DNA from: Dyella sp. A6
GTDB lineage: Bacteria; Pseudomonadota; Gammaproteobacteria; Xanthomonadales; Rhodanobacteraceae
Direction: 5' to 3'
Assembly: GCF_036320485.1 (NCBI RefSeq)
Contig: NZ_CP132911.1
Coordinates: 434,001 to 498,000, forward strand
DNA length: 64,000 nucleotides
Made by a program: the position numbers and the translations under genes. The notes below the pieces were generated by a model. That model worked only from the letters and a program-made list of their open reading frames with translations. It searched no databases and was not told the origin of the DNA. Positions 35,403 to 44,675 of the stretch are shown here, piece after piece; within the stretch, counting starts at the first letter, position 1, and each line of letters begins with the position of its first letter.

Positions 35403-36994
35403 GCATGTCGACGCGCAACAAGATGCGAATCGCGGTCGTGGTCGTGGCGGCCGGGTGGTTCGGCTGGTCGTGGTGGCATGGGCGGCATCGCGCGGCTACG
35501 GCGGATACGACAACGGCATCGGCGCCGGCCGCCGCCACGCCGGTGGCTGTGGCCAAGCCCTTGCCGCCGGACACGCCGCGCAGCTGGAAGGTCGGCTCGC
35601 TGACGCTGCATTCGTGCGAGCTGGGGCGACCGGGCAGTGGGGCCACGGTCGCCGGATGGTGCACCACCTTCGTGGTGCCGGAGAATCGCGCCGACCCGCA
35701 CAGCCGCAAGATCGGCCTCAAGCTCGCACTGATCCGCAGCGAGGCCAGCAAACCCGACAAGGACATGGCCGTGCTGCTGGCCGGCGGTCCCGGCGAGGCG
35801 GCGACCGCATCGTGGTCGATGGTGGCGCCCGCATTCCAGGGCGTGCTGAAGCATCACGACGTGCTGTTGCTGGACCAGCGCGGCACCGGCGGCTCGCATC
35901 CGCTCAGCTGCGATGCGGCCGAACAGAACAATGACAACGTCAGCGTGGGCGGGCTCGACCTCAACCAGCTGCGCACGCAGACCCAGGCCTGCCTGGCCGA
36001 AGTCAGCAAGCGCGCCGATCCGCGCTACTACACCACCACCATCGCGGTGCAGGACCTGGAGGATGTGCGCAAGGCACTGGGTTCGCCCAGCTTCGACCTG
36101 GTCGGTGTGTCCTACGGCACGCGGGTCGCGCAGCAATACCTGATGCACTATCCCGATGCGGTGCGCAGCGTGGTGCTCGACTCACCGGTGCCGAACCAGG
36201 TCGTGCTGGGCGAGGATTTCGCCGAGAACCTCAACCGTGCCCTGAAGCTGGACTTCGCGCAGTGCGCTGCCACCCCGGCCTGCAAGAAGCGCTTCGGCGA
36301 TCCGATGCAGACGCTCTACCAGCTTCGCGACGCGTTGCGCGCCAATCCGCACACGGTGACCTTCCGCGATCCGCTGAGCTGGGACATGGTGACCCGGCCG
36401 CTGAACCAGTACGCGCTGGCCAGCGTGGTACGCATGTTTGCCTATACCTCGGAAACAGCGGCGCTGCTGCCGTTGTCGATCGACGCAGCCGCGCACGGCG
36501 ACGTGGGTCCGCTGCTGGGCCAGGCCCGGCTGTTGAACGGCGATCTCAGCGGCGACATGAACAACGGCATGTCGATGAGCGTGATCTGCAGCGAGGACGC
36601 GGACCTGCTCAAACCGCGGCCGCAGGATGCCAACACCATCCTCGGCAATCACCTGATCGATGCGATCCAGACCGAGTGCTCGGTCTGGCCGCACGGCAGC
36701 AGGCCGGCCGATTTCCATGCGCCGCTGAAGAGCAGCAAGCCGATTCTGATCCTCTCCGGCCAGTTCGACCCGGTGACGCCGCCGTCCTACGGCAAGACCA
36801 TCCTGGCCGGCCTAAGCGACGCGCGGCAGCTGATCTTCAAGGGCCAGGGCCACAGTGAGCTGATGCGCGGCTGCATGCCCAGGCTGCTGACCCGCTTCAT
36901 CGACAAGCCGGACCCCGCACAACTGGACGCGCATTGTCTGGACCGGCTTGGACCTACGCCGGCCTTCATCAACTTCAATGGAGCCACGCCATGA
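35399..36994 (+). CDS. Membrane-anchored alpha/beta hydrolase, tripeptidyl-aminopeptidase-like
   Basis: 531 residues. An N-terminal anchor (about 9-27, MRIAVVVVAAGWFGWSWW) places the enzyme in the periplasm. The catalytic triad is S238 in VGVSYGTR, D457 in GQFDPVTPP and H485 in GQGHSEL, with an oxyanion HGGP-like LAGGPGEAA and LLLDQRGTGGS. The C-terminal TAP-like domain is that of Streptomyces tripeptidyl aminopeptidase and SlpD/E-like proteases, which trim peptides from the N-terminus. Encoded in an operon with a NatAB-like ABC transporter, its stop overlapping the ATPase ATG. Confidence 0.85.
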   Translation: MSMSTRNKMRIAVVVVAAGWFGWSWWHGRHRAATADTTTASAPAAATPVAVAKPLPPDTPRSWKVGSLTLHSCELGRPGSGATVAGWCTTFVVPENRADPHSRKIGLKLALIRSEASKPDKDMAVLLAGGPGEAATASWSMVAPAFQGVLKHHDVLLLDQRGTGGSHPLSCDAAEQNNDNVSVGGLDLNQLRTQTQACLAEVSKRADPRYYTTTIAVQDLEDVRKALGSPSFDLVGVSYGTRVAQQYLMHYPDAVRSVVLDSPVPNQVVLGEDFAENLNRALKLDFAQCAATPACKKRFGDPMQTLYQLRDALRANPHTVTFRDPLSWDMVTRPLNQYALASVVRMFAYTSETAALLPLSIDAAAHGDVGPLLGQARLLNGDLSGDMNNGMSMSVICSEDADLLKPRPQDANTILGNHLIDAIQTECSVWPHGSRPADFHAPLKSSKPILILSGQFDPVTPPSYGKTILAGLSDARQLIFKGQGHSELMRGCMPRLLTRFIDKPDPAQLDAHCLDRLGPTPAFINFNGATP

Positions 36995-37725
36995 TCGAGG
37001 TGACCCATCTGCGCAAGGCGTTCGGCACGGTCAAGGCCGTGGACGACGTCAGCTTCACGGCCCGCGACGGCGAGATCACCGGCCTGCTCGGTCCCAACGG
37101 CGCTGGCAAGACGACCACGCTGCGCATGCTCTACACCCTGATGCAGCCGGATGGCGGTCAGGTCAGGGTGGACGGTATCGATGCGGCGGTCGATCCGCTG
37201 GAGGTACGTCGCCGCCTGGGCGTGCTGCCTGACGCGCGAGGCCTGTACAAGCGCCTCACCGCCCGCGAGAACATCGCGTATTTCGCACGGCTACATGGCA
37301 TGGATACGGCGCTGCTGCAGTCCCGCCTGGACGGCCTGGTCGACACCCTTGAGATGCGCGACATCCTCGACCGTCGTGCCGAGGGCTTCTCGCAGGGCCA
37401 GCGGGTCAAGACCGCGATCGCCCGCGCGCTGATCCACGACCCCAGGAACGTGATTTTGGACGAACCGACCAATGGCCTCGACGTGATGGCCACGCGCGGC
37501 CTGCGCCAGTTCATGCAAGCGCTGAAGGCCGAGGGGCGTTGCGTACTTTTTTCCAGCCACATCATGCAGGAGGTGGCGGCACTGTGTGATCGCATCGTGG
37601 TGATCGCGCACGGTCGCGTGGTGGCCGACGAGACGCCCGACGCGCTGCGCGCGCAGACCGGCGAGACCAATCTGGAGGATGCCTTCGTGAAGATCATCGG
37701 CAGCGGGGAGGGCCTGCTCGCATGA
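36991..37725 (+). CDS. natA: ABC transporter ATP-binding protein (NatA-like)
   Basis: 244 residues. Walker A GPNGAGKTT, signature FSQGQRVKTAIARAL (SQGQ rather than SGGQ), Walker B NVILDEPTNGLD and switch His in SSHIMQEV. Closest to NatA of Bacillus-type sodium extrusion transporters; the LPDARGLYKRLTARENIAYFARL stretch is typical of that group. It pairs with the NatB-like permease that follows with a 4-nt overlap. Sodium as substrate is only an analogy. Confidence 0.88.
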   Translation: MIEVTHLRKAFGTVKAVDDVSFTARDGEITGLLGPNGAGKTTTLRMLYTLMQPDGGQVRVDGIDAAVDPLEVRRRLGVLPDARGLYKRLTARENIAYFARLHGMDTALLQSRLDGLVDTLEMRDILDRRAEGFSQGQRVKTAIARALIHDPRNVILDEPTNGLDVMATRGLRQFMQALKAEGRCVLFSSHIMQEVAALCDRIVVIAHGRVVADETPDALRAQTGETNLEDAFVKIIGSGEGLLA

Positions 37726-38894
37726 ACGCCCTGACCGTCTTCTTCAAGGAAGTGAAGGAAAACCTGCGCGACAAGCGCACCGTGATGAGCGCGCTGCTGT
37801 ACGGCCCGCTGATCGGCCCGATCATGTTCGTGCTGATCCTCAGCACTTCGGTGACGCGCGACCTCAACAAGGCCGACCAGCCGCTGAAGCTGCCGGTGAT
37901 CGGCGCCCAGTACGCGCCGAACCTGATCCACGCACTGGAGCAGCAGGGCTTGCAGCCCGAGCCGCCGATCGCCAACCCGGAGCTTGCGGTACGGCAGCAG
38001 GACGCCGATCTGGTGCTGCGCATCCCCGCCGATTTCGGCAAGGCATGGTCGAAGGGCGAATCGGCCCAGGTGGAAGTGATCTACGACGCCTCTCGGCAGG
38101 ACACCAACGGACCCGAAAAGCGGCTGGAGAAAATGCTCAAGGCCTACGCCGCCACCCAGGGGGCGATGCGGTTGGTGGCGCGTGGCCTGTCGCCGGACCT
38201 GATGGCGCCGATCCATGTCGACGTGCGCGACCAGTCCACACCCCAGTCACGGGCGGGCATGATGTTCGGCATCCTGCCGTACTTCTTCGTGCTCACTGTG
38301 TTCCTGGGCGGCATGTACCTGGCGATCGACCTCAACGCGGGCGAGCGCGAACGTCAGTCGCTGGAACCGCTGTTCGCCAACCCGGTGCCTCGCTGGCAGA
38401 TCCTGCTGGGCAAACTGGGGGCGATCTGCGCGTTCTCGCTGGCCAGCCTGTTGATCAGCGTGGTGGCGTTCGGTGTGTCCGGCCGCTTCCTGCCGACCGA
38501 CAAGCTGGGCATGTCGCTGGATCTCGGCTTCGCCTTCGGCGCCCGCGTGCTGCTGCTGATGCTGCCGCTGGTGGTGCTGCTGGCGGCGCTGCAGACGCTG
38601 GTGGCGGCATTCGCCAAGAGCTACCGCGAGGCACAGACCTACCTGCAGATCCTGATGATCATCCCGATCCTGCCGTCGATCCTGCTCACGTTCACCCCGG
38701 TGAAAGTGGCCGGCTGGATGTATGCGGTGCCGTTGCTGGCGCAGCAGGTGGGCATCACCCAACTGCTGCGCGGCAGCACGGTTGGCGCGTCGCAGATCGG
38801 TCTGTGCCTGGCATGTGGTTTTGCCGCGGCACTAGTGGCGCTGTTCGCCACGGCGTGGGTGTACCGGTCCGAGCGGCTGGCGATCTCGGCCTGA
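37722..38894 (+). CDS. natB: ABC-2 type permease (NatB-like)
   Basis: 390 residues. One membrane span near 22-44, a large extracytoplasmic domain (about 45-180), then five spans between about 185 and 385. GERERQSLEPLFANPVPRWQILLGK is the conserved coupling segment of NatB/ABC-2 permeases. Last gene of the XRE cassette; a perfect 11-bp hairpin follows the stop. The adjacent periplasmic peptidase-like hydrolase suggests that peptides could be involved, but this is inference. Confidence 0.87.
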   Translation: MNALTVFFKEVKENLRDKRTVMSALLYGPLIGPIMFVLILSTSVTRDLNKADQPLKLPVIGAQYAPNLIHALEQQGLQPEPPIANPELAVRQQDADLVLRIPADFGKAWSKGESAQVEVIYDASRQDTNGPEKRLEKMLKAYAATQGAMRLVARGLSPDLMAPIHVDVRDQSTPQSRAGMMFGILPYFFVLTVFLGGMYLAIDLNAGERERQSLEPLFANPVPRWQILLGKLGAICAFSLASLLISVVAFGVSGRFLPTDKLGMSLDLGFAFGARVLLLMLPLVVLLAALQTLVAAFAKSYREAQTYLQILMIIPILPSILLTFTPVKVAGWMYAVPLLAQQVGITQLLRGSTVGASQIGLCLACGFAAALVALFATAWVYRSERLAISA

Positions 38895-38900
38895 GCGGGC

Positions 38901-38928
38901 GAGCCGCTTCCCGCTGCGGAAGCGGCTC
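38901..38928. terminator. Bidirectional terminator hairpin between natB and the hydrolase gene
   Basis: GAGCCGCTTCC (38901-38911) and GGAAGCGGCTC (38918-38928) form a perfect 11-bp stem with a 6-nt loop between two convergent genes, overlapping the last base pairs of the minus-strand gene. There is no long U-run on either side. Confidence 0.6.
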
Positions 38929-39775
38929 AGGGCGCGGTGGCTGACATCCACTGCGCCACCGCCTGCGGATGTTCCAGATGCAGGTGGTGGCCGCCATCCA
39001 TATGGGCAAGGGCGATCTGCGGCACGCAGCTTGCCCGTTCGCGCATCTGCGTGGCGGGAAGGTAGGGCGTGGTCGGGCGGGACAGCAGCAGCGAGGTCGG
39101 CGCCTCGATACCGGCGAGCAGGGCGCGGATCTGCGTTTCGGCGAGGCGTATGGGCGTGGGCCGGACCAGCCGCGGATCGCTGCGCCAGTGCCAGCCTTCC
39201 GGGGTCGCGCGCAGGCCGCGTTCGATGATCGGGCGGGCCAGCCCGGCAGGCAGCCCGCTGGCGATGGCGCGGGCGCTGGCGGCCTGGTCGATGTCGCGGA
39301 AACGGCGCAGCGACTTGCCACTGGCCGGCGCTGCGGCGAAGGCCTTGCGGAAGCGATCGAGAGTCTGCCGGCCGTCGTCGGCAAGTGGACCCAGTCCCTC
39401 GATCAGCCACAGCCGCTGCACCCGCGACGGTGCGGCCGCGGCGACCAGGGACGCGATGCCGGCGCCCAGCGAATGGCCGAGCAGTTCGAAGCGCGACAAG
39501 GCCAGTGCATCGGCGGCGTCCAGCACGCAGCGGACATAGTCGGGCATGCCATAGCCGAGGCCGGGTGGCAGGTGGTCGCTGTGGCCATGGCCGGGCAGGT
39601 CGAGCGCGATCACCTGGCGATCCATCGCCAGCAAGGGCGCCAGCCGCGCGAAGCTGGCGGCATTGTCCAGCCAGCCGTGCAGGGCGAGCAGCGGCGGTCG
39701 CTGCGCTTCGCCCCAGGTCAGGGCCGCCAGTTGCAGATGCGGCAGCGCGATGCGTCGTTCGCTGGGCAGGCTCAT
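38927..39775 (-). CDS. Alpha/beta hydrolase
   Basis: 282-residue cytoplasmic hydrolase. Oxyanion loop LHGWLDNAASF, DLPGHGHSDH, nucleophile S102 in LLGHSLGAGIAS, and a late histidine in MDGGHHLHLEHP. It resembles MhpC/YbfF-type esterases and SERHL-like proteins; the substrate is not known. It follows hemH on the minus strand and overlaps it by 4 nt, so the two are probably co-transcribed. Confidence 0.87.
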   Translation of the reverse strand: MSLPSERRIALPHLQLAALTWGEAQRPPLLALHGWLDNAASFARLAPLLAMDRQVIALDLPGHGHSDHLPPGLGYGMPDYVRCVLDAADALALSRFELLGHSLGAGIASLVAAAAPSRVQRLWLIEGLGPLADDGRQTLDRFRKAFAAAPASGKSLRRFRDIDQAASARAIASGLPAGLARPIIERGLRATPEGWHWRSDPRLVRPTPIRLAETQIRALLAGIEAPTSLLLSRPTTPYLPATQMRERASCVPQIALAHMDGGHHLHLEHPQAVAQWMSATAP

Positions 39776-40827
39776 CCGCCGCGCTCGTGCGCGGTCGGCC
39801 AGCCCTGCGCGTGGCGCAGCAACAGCGTCGCCAGGCTGCGCACCTGGCCGGTACTGTCGTTGAGCGCGGGGATGTAGCGCAGTGCTTCGCCGCCGGCTTC
39901 GACGAAGAAGTCGCGGTTCTGCATGGCGATTTCCTCCAGCGTCTCCAGGCAGTCCGCCGCGAAACCGGGGCAGGCCACGTCGAGCCGTTTCACGCCCTGC
40001 GTGGCGAGCTGGCGCACGGTGGCGTCGGTATATGGCTGCAGCCATGCTTCGCGCCCCACCCGCGACTGGAAGCTGACCAGCATCTGCGTCTCGTCCAGGC
40101 CAAGCCTGTGGCGCAGTGCGGCGGCGGTGGCATGGCATTGCGCGGCATACGGGTCACCCTCGCGGACATAGCGTTCGGGGATGCCGTGGAAGGACAGCAG
40201 CAAGCGATCGCCACGGCCGTGTTCGGCCCACCAGTGTTCGATGCCCGAGGCCAGTGCGTCGATGTGACCGGGATCGTCGTGGTAGTCGTTGATCACCCGC
40301 AGCTCGGGCGGCCAGCGCAGCGACTTGAGCGTGTCGGCCACGGCGTCGATCACCGAACCGGTGGAAGTGGCCGAATACTGCGGGTACAGCGGCAGCACCA
40401 GCAGCCGGCGCACACCGGCGCGCTGCAACTGCTCGACCTGCTGCCGCACCGAGGGCTGGCCGTAGCGCATGGCCAGTGCCAGCCGGAATGTGCCCGGTTC
40501 TCGCCGGTCCAGTTCGACCTGCAGGGCATGGGTCAGCGCCTGGCTGTAGACGCGCAACGGCGACCCCTGGTCGGTCCAGATGCGCGCGTAGGCGTGCGCG
40601 GAGCGACGCGGACGCACGCGCAGGATCACGCCGTGCAGGATCAGCCACCAAAGCCAGCGCGGGTAGTCGATGACGCGGGCATCGCCGAGGAATTCGGCCA
40701 GGTAGGGACGCACCGCGCTGGCGGTGGGCGCGTCCGGGGTGCCCAGGTTCACCAGCAGCACACCAGTCTGAACGGGGTGCCCATCGGTGGTCTGGTCGGG
40801 GTCGATATCGGTGCGGGGACGTGGCAT
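39772..40827 (-). CDS. hemH: Ferrochelatase
   Basis: 351 residues. Inserts Fe2+ into protoporphyrin IX, the last step of heme synthesis. VLLVNLGTPDAPT at the N-terminus, the catalytic histidine region LLLSFHGIPERY, the signature YPQYSATSTGS and the second conserved region CPGFAADCLETLEEI are all present. Start at ATG 40827; longer frames upstream run into the divergent SYLF gene. Transcribed with the downstream alpha/beta hydrolase. Confidence 0.94.
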   Translation of the reverse strand: MPRPRTDIDPDQTTDGHPVQTGVLLVNLGTPDAPTASAVRPYLAEFLGDARVIDYPRWLWWLILHGVILRVRPRRSAHAYARIWTDQGSPLRVYSQALTHALQVELDRREPGTFRLALAMRYGQPSVRQQVEQLQRAGVRRLLVLPLYPQYSATSTGSVIDAVADTLKSLRWPPELRVINDYHDDPGHIDALASGIEHWWAEHGRGDRLLLSFHGIPERYVREGDPYAAQCHATAAALRHRLGLDETQMLVSFQSRVGREAWLQPYTDATVRQLATQGVKRLDVACPGFAADCLETLEEIAMQNRDFFVEAGGEALRYIPALNDSTGQVRSLATLLLRHAQGWPTAHERGG

Positions 40828-40939
40828 CGTGGCGGCGTCGGCGTGGGTAGCCGGTCCAGTCTGCCACACTGGTTCATCCCCGCCATGCGGCGCCTGCCGC
40901 CGCATCCCCGGTTTTCCCCGCATCGTCAGGAGTTTTTCC

Positions 40940-41629
40940 ATGTTCAAGCTCACGCTGCGTCGTCTGCTGCCTGTCGCCCTGGTTCTGCTGTTGCCTGCGA
41001 TGGCCGCCCACGCCGAAGATCCGCCGCTGGTCCGTGCGCAGAACGCGGTGCGTGTGCTCAGCGAGATCGAGCAGGCACCGGACAAGGCCATTCCCACCGA
41101 CCTGCTGAAGAATGCGCATGCGATCGCGGTGATCCCGGACCTGGTCAAGGCTGGTTTCATCTTCGGCGGTCGTCGCGGCGAGGGTCTCATTTCGGTGAAG
41201 CGGCCGGACGGCAGCTGGTCTGATCCCAGCTTCATCACCATGACCGGCGCCAGCGTGGGCTTCCAGATCGGCGTGTCGTCCACCGACGTGGTCCTGGTCT
41301 TCCGTACCCAGCGCGGGGTGGACTCCATCGTCAACGGCAAATTCACCCTCGGCGCGGATGCGGCGGCAGCGGCCGGGCCGGTCGGGCGCAACGCCAGTGC
41401 GTCCACCGATGGCCACATGCATGCGGAGATCTATTCCTACTCGCGCTCGCGCGGCCTGTTCGCCGGTGTGGCGCTGGATGGCGGCGTGATGCGCATCGAT
41501 TACGACGCCAACGCACAGGTCTACGGCGCCGGCATCACCCCGCGGCGCATCTTCGAAGGCGGCGTGACCAACGTGCCTGCCCCGGTCGTCAGCTTTCGCG
41601 ATACGCTTGAGGAGTACACTTCCAAGTAA
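40940..41629 (+). CDS. SYLF domain (Ysc84/DUF500) exported protein
   Basis: 229 residues with a Sec signal peptide (cleavage near AHAE). The SYLF domain fills the rest: [62 protein letters not shown] and [16 protein letters not shown] proteins bind phosphoinositides in eukaryotes; bacterial members are periplasmic and their role is unclear. AGGAG (40928-40932) fixes the start. Divergent from hemH. Confidence 0.88.
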   Translation: MFKLTLRRLLPVALVLLLPAMAAHAEDPPLVRAQNAVRVLSEIEQAPDKAIPTDLLKNAHAIAVIPDLVKAGFIFGGRRGEGLISVKRPDGSWSDPSFITMTGASVGFQIGVSSTDVVLVFRTQRGVDSIVNGKFTLGADAAAAAGPVGRNASASTDGHMHAEIYSYSRSRGLFAGVALDGGVMRIDYDANAQVYGAGITPRRIFEGGVTNVPAPVVSFRDTLEEYTSK

Positions 41630-41697
41630 GCGCATGTGCGACTATCGGCATTTCCGGGATGGAGTCGTTTCCACCTCGGATCGCCTCGAGGATCATC

Positions 41698-41946
41698 ATG
41701 GGTTTTGACAGCATCTGGCATTGGCTTTTCCTGTTGTTGATCGTGCTGCTGCTTTTCGGCACGAAGAAACTGCGCAACATCGGGCCGGACCTCGGCAACG
41801 CCGTCCGTGGCTTCAAGAAGGCCATGAATGGCGACGACGAAGCCGACGGCAAGTCGAAGGAGTCGGCCGAGAAGCTGAAGGCCGATCCGCCGGCCGCGGC
41901 GCAGTCCGCCACGCAGGAGCAGCACGACTCCACCGAGTCGAAGTAA
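41698..41946 (+). CDS. tatA: Sec-independent translocase subunit TatA
   Basis: 82 residues: N-terminal membrane helix (about 5-20), then the [22 protein letters not shown] hinge and amphipathic helix that define TatA, and a charged, low-complexity tail. TatA forms the pore that carries folded proteins with twin-arginine signals. GAGG precedes the ATG. First of tatABC; a twin-arginine beta-lactamase is encoded at the start of the window. Confidence 0.93.
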   Translation: MGFDSIWHWLFLLLIVLLLFGTKKLRNIGPDLGNAVRGFKKAMNGDDEADGKSKESAEKLKADPPAAAQSATQEQHDSTESK

Positions 41947-41965
41947 GGCTGCGGCGGAGCAGGCG

Positions 41966-42391
41966 ATGATCGAGATCAGCTTCGGCAAGCTGGTCCTGCT
42001 GGCGCTGATCGCATTGATCGTGCTCGGACCCGAGAAGTTGCCCGGCGCGGCACGCACCGCCGGCGCACTACTGCGCCGCATGCGCAATGGCTGGGAAAGC
42101 GTGCGCGCCGAGGTGGAACGCGAGCTCGAAGTCGAAGAGATCCGTCGCGCCGCACGCGAGGCGGCCAAGCAGGCCGAGGCCGTGCAGGAACAGGCCGGCG
42201 CGGTGCAGCAGCAGGTGATGGAGGGCACGCGGCAGGTACGCGAGCCGGTCGAGACAGCCGTTGCCATGATGAAGTCGGCGGACCCGGTCGTGGCGAAGGA
42301 CGAATCGCCGGCCGACCCGGTGGACCCGCACCAGGCCACGTTGCCGTCGGGCGAGCCGGCCAGCGGCAGGACGGAGCCGGCACATGACTGA
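41966..42391 (+). CDS. tatB: Sec-independent translocase subunit TatB
   Basis: 141 residues. Begins IEISFGKLVLLALIALIVLGPEKLPGAARTAG, with the Glu near the N-terminus and GPEKLP motif of TatB, then a long charged amphipathic and coiled region rich in Ala and Glu. It receives twin-arginine signals together with TatC. The end overlaps tatC by 8 nt. Confidence 0.92.
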   Translation: MIEISFGKLVLLALIALIVLGPEKLPGAARTAGALLRRMRNGWESVRAEVERELEVEEIRRAAREAAKQAEAVQEQAGAVQQQVMEGTRQVREPVETAVAMMKSADPVVAKDESPADPVDPHQATLPSGEPASGRTEPAHD

Positions 42392-43157
42392 ACCCGAATC
42401 CGGCTTTGCCGACGAGCTCCAGCAGGGCCTGTTCTCACATCTGCTGGAACTTCGCTCGCGCCTGCTCAAGGCGGCAGCCACGGTCATCCTGGTGCTGCTG
42501 GCTCTGGTGCCGTTCGCCAACCGGCTCTATGCGGCGCTGGCCGAGCCGCTGGTGAAGCGCCTGCCGCACGGCGCCCATCTCATCGCGACCCAGGTCACCA
42601 GTCCCTTCCTTACGCCACTGAAGCTGGCGTTCTATGCCGCGCTGTTCATCAGCATGCCGGTGATCCTGTACCAGCTCTGGGCCTTCGTCAGCCCTGGCCT
42701 GTACAAGCACGAGAAGCGTCTGGCGAGGCCGCTGCTGGTCGCGGCGCTGGCGCTGTTCTATCTGGGTTGCGCGTTCGCGTATTTCCTGGTGCTGCCGGCC
42801 GCGTTCCGTTTCCTCACGGCGGTGACGCCGCAGGGTGTGGAAATGATGACCGACATCACGCATTACCTCGACTTCGTGATGCTGATGTTCTTCGCCTTCG
42901 GCCTGTGCTTCGAGGTGCCGGTGGCGGTGGTGATCCTGGCCGCGGTGGGCGTGGTGGATCTGCCCAAGCTGCGTGGCGCGCGCCGTTACGCCATCGTCGG
43001 TGCCTTCGCGGTGGCCGCGCTGGTCACGCCGCCGGACATCACCTCGATGGTGATGCTGGCGATTCCGATGTGCCTGCTCTACGAGCTGGGCCTGCTGGCG
43101 GTGCGCTGGCTGGTGCCGGCCAGGGTGCAGCCGGAGTCGGAGGAAGCCGCCGGTTGA
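42384..43157 (+). CDS. tatC: Sec-independent translocase subunit TatC
   Basis: 257 residues with six membrane spans. HLLELRSRLLKAA at the N-terminus, the QVTSPFLTPLKLAFYAALF and YQLWAFVSPGLYKHEKR motifs and FCFEVPVA-like FGLCFEVPVAVV (with the conserved Glu) are TatC hallmarks. It is the twin-arginine signal receptor. The gene converges on ctpA with a GC-rich hairpin between. Confidence 0.94.
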   Translation: MTEPESGFADELQQGLFSHLLELRSRLLKAAATVILVLLALVPFANRLYAALAEPLVKRLPHGAHLIATQVTSPFLTPLKLAFYAALFISMPVILYQLWAFVSPGLYKHEKRLARPLLVAALALFYLGCAFAYFLVLPAAFRFLTAVTPQGVEMMTDITHYLDFVMLMFFAFGLCFEVPVAVVILAAVGVVDLPKLRGARRYAIVGAFAVAALVTPPDITSMVMLAIPMCLLYELGLLAVRWLVPARVQPESEEAAG

Positions 43158-43162
43158 CCGGT

Positions 43163-43191
43163 GCCCGCGGCAGCGCCCTGGCGCCGCGGGC
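43163..43191. terminator. Hairpin between convergent tatC and ctpA
   Basis: GCCCGCGGC (43163-43171) and GCCGCGGGC (43183-43191) form a 9-bp stem with an 11-nt loop. It lies between the two stop codons, without U-runs; a shared terminator is likely. Confidence 0.45.
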
Positions 43192-43203
43192 CCGTCGCAT
43201 GGT

Positions 43204-44559
43204 TTATTTCGCAGCCGGAGCCGTCGTGCCGGCGTGGTTCAGCGCCAGGCCCTTGAGGATGTTCAGCGCCTGCGACAGCTCGTAGTCCTTGACCGCCAGC
43301 TTGGCGCTCTGCGAGCTGCCGTCGTTGTCGATGTTGCTGCCGGCCTTCGGATTCTGGTTGGCCAGATGGTGCGGCAGGTCGGCTTCCGAGTTGATCAGTG
43401 CGGCCGGGGCGTCGCCCTGCCGGACGGTCAGGTCATCGCCAAGCGGAATATCGGGCTTGATGCCCTCGGCCTGGATCGAGGTGCCGTCCGGCGTGTAGTA
43501 ACGGGCGGTAGTGATCTTCACGGCATGGTCGCCGTCCAGCGGCAGCACGGTCTGCACCACGCCCTTACCGAAGGTGCGCTGGCCGACGATCAGCGCGCGA
43601 TGGTTGTCCTTCAGCGCGCCGGACACGATCTCGGCGGCGGAAGCGGTGCCGTTGTTGACCAGGTCGATCATCGGCGCGCCGTCGAGCAGGTCACCGGGAT
43701 GCGCGGTGAACTTGAGGTTGGCGTCGCGCAGGCGGCCACGGGTGGTGACGATGGTGCCCGAATTGAGAAAGTCGTCGCTGACCGCCACCGCCGCGGTGAC
43801 CAGGCCACCGGGGTTGTTGCGCAGGTCCAGAATGGCACCCTTCTGCGGACCGTGCTTGGCGATCAGGGCGCCGAGTTTCTTTTCCAGGTCGGGTGCGGTG
43901 TCTTCCTGGAACTGGCTGATGCGGATATAGGCGTAGCCGGGTTCCAGCTCGCGTACCTTGACGCTGCTGACGGTGATCAGCTGCCGGGTCAGCGTCATGT
44001 CGATCGGCTTGTTGCTCCTGCGGTGCACGATGGTGAGCGTGATCTTGCTGCCCGGCTTGCCGCGCAGGTCCTGGAACAGCCGGTCGATGTTGTCTGAGTC
44101 GACCAGCGTGCCGTTGACCTTCAGGATGATGTCGCCGGGCTTGATCCCCGCGCGCGCCGCGGGAGTGTCGTCGATCGGGCTGATGATGCGCAGTACGCCG
44201 TCGTCTTCCAGCACCTCGATGCCCAGCCCGCTGTACTGGCCGCTGGTGTCCTCGTCCAGCTGCTGCAGGCCCTGCTTGTCGAGGTAGGCGCTGTGCGGGT
44301 CGAGGTTGCTGAGCATACCCTTGATCGCGTCGTTCATCAGGGTCTTGTTGCTGACCGGTTCCACGTAGGCCTGGCGCACGATCTCGAAGACGCGGGCGAA
44401 CCGCCGCACGTCGGCGATCTCGGCCTGGTCAGCGGCCGCCTGGGTACTGCTGGCGGCAGCCGGTGTGGCCGTCGTGCCTTGCGTGGCCGGCGTTGTCTGC
44501 GCATGCCCCAGCGGAGCCACCAGTGCCAGGGCGATCAGGGTCGGAAGGGAAAACCGCAT
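43204..44559 (-). CDS. ctpA: Carboxy-terminal processing peptidase (S41 family)
   Basis: 451 residues from the ATG at 44559, giving the signal MRFSLPTLIALALVAPLGHA. PDZ domain (SGLGIEVLEDDGVLRI to DIILKVNGTLV) and S41 core with the Ser/Lys dyad: S307 in NNGTASAAEIVSGAL and K332 in GQRTFGKGVVQT. Periplasmic tail-specific protease that trims lipoproteins and cell-wall hydrolase regulators. Follows envC on the same strand, a frequent pairing. Confidence 0.93.
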   Translation of the reverse strand: MRFSLPTLIALALVAPLGHAQTTPATQGTTATPAAASSTQAAADQAEIADVRRFARVFEIVRQAYVEPVSNKTLMNDAIKGMLSNLDPHSAYLDKQGLQQLDEDTSGQYSGLGIEVLEDDGVLRIISPIDDTPAARAGIKPGDIILKVNGTLVDSDNIDRLFQDLRGKPGSKITLTIVHRRSNKPIDMTLTRQLITVSSVKVRELEPGYAYIRISQFQEDTAPDLEKKLGALIAKHGPQKGAILDLRNNPGGLVTAAVAVSDDFLNSGTIVTTRGRLRDANLKFTAHPGDLLDGAPMIDLVNNGTASAAEIVSGALKDNHRALIVGQRTFGKGVVQTVLPLDGDHAVKITTARYYTPDGTSIQAEGIKPDIPLGDDLTVRQGDAPAALINSEADLPHHLANQNPKAGSNIDNDGSSQSAKLAVKDYELSQALNILKGLALNHAGTTAPAAK

Positions 44560-44675
44560 GGAACGACTCCGCGAACGAGGGGGACCGCCGTGAAACAAGG
44601 GGACGGAACGGCGTTGAGACCGTCAGATGACGGCGAAATTCAATGCGTCTAGCCTGCGATGGCGGGCCGGCTGCG

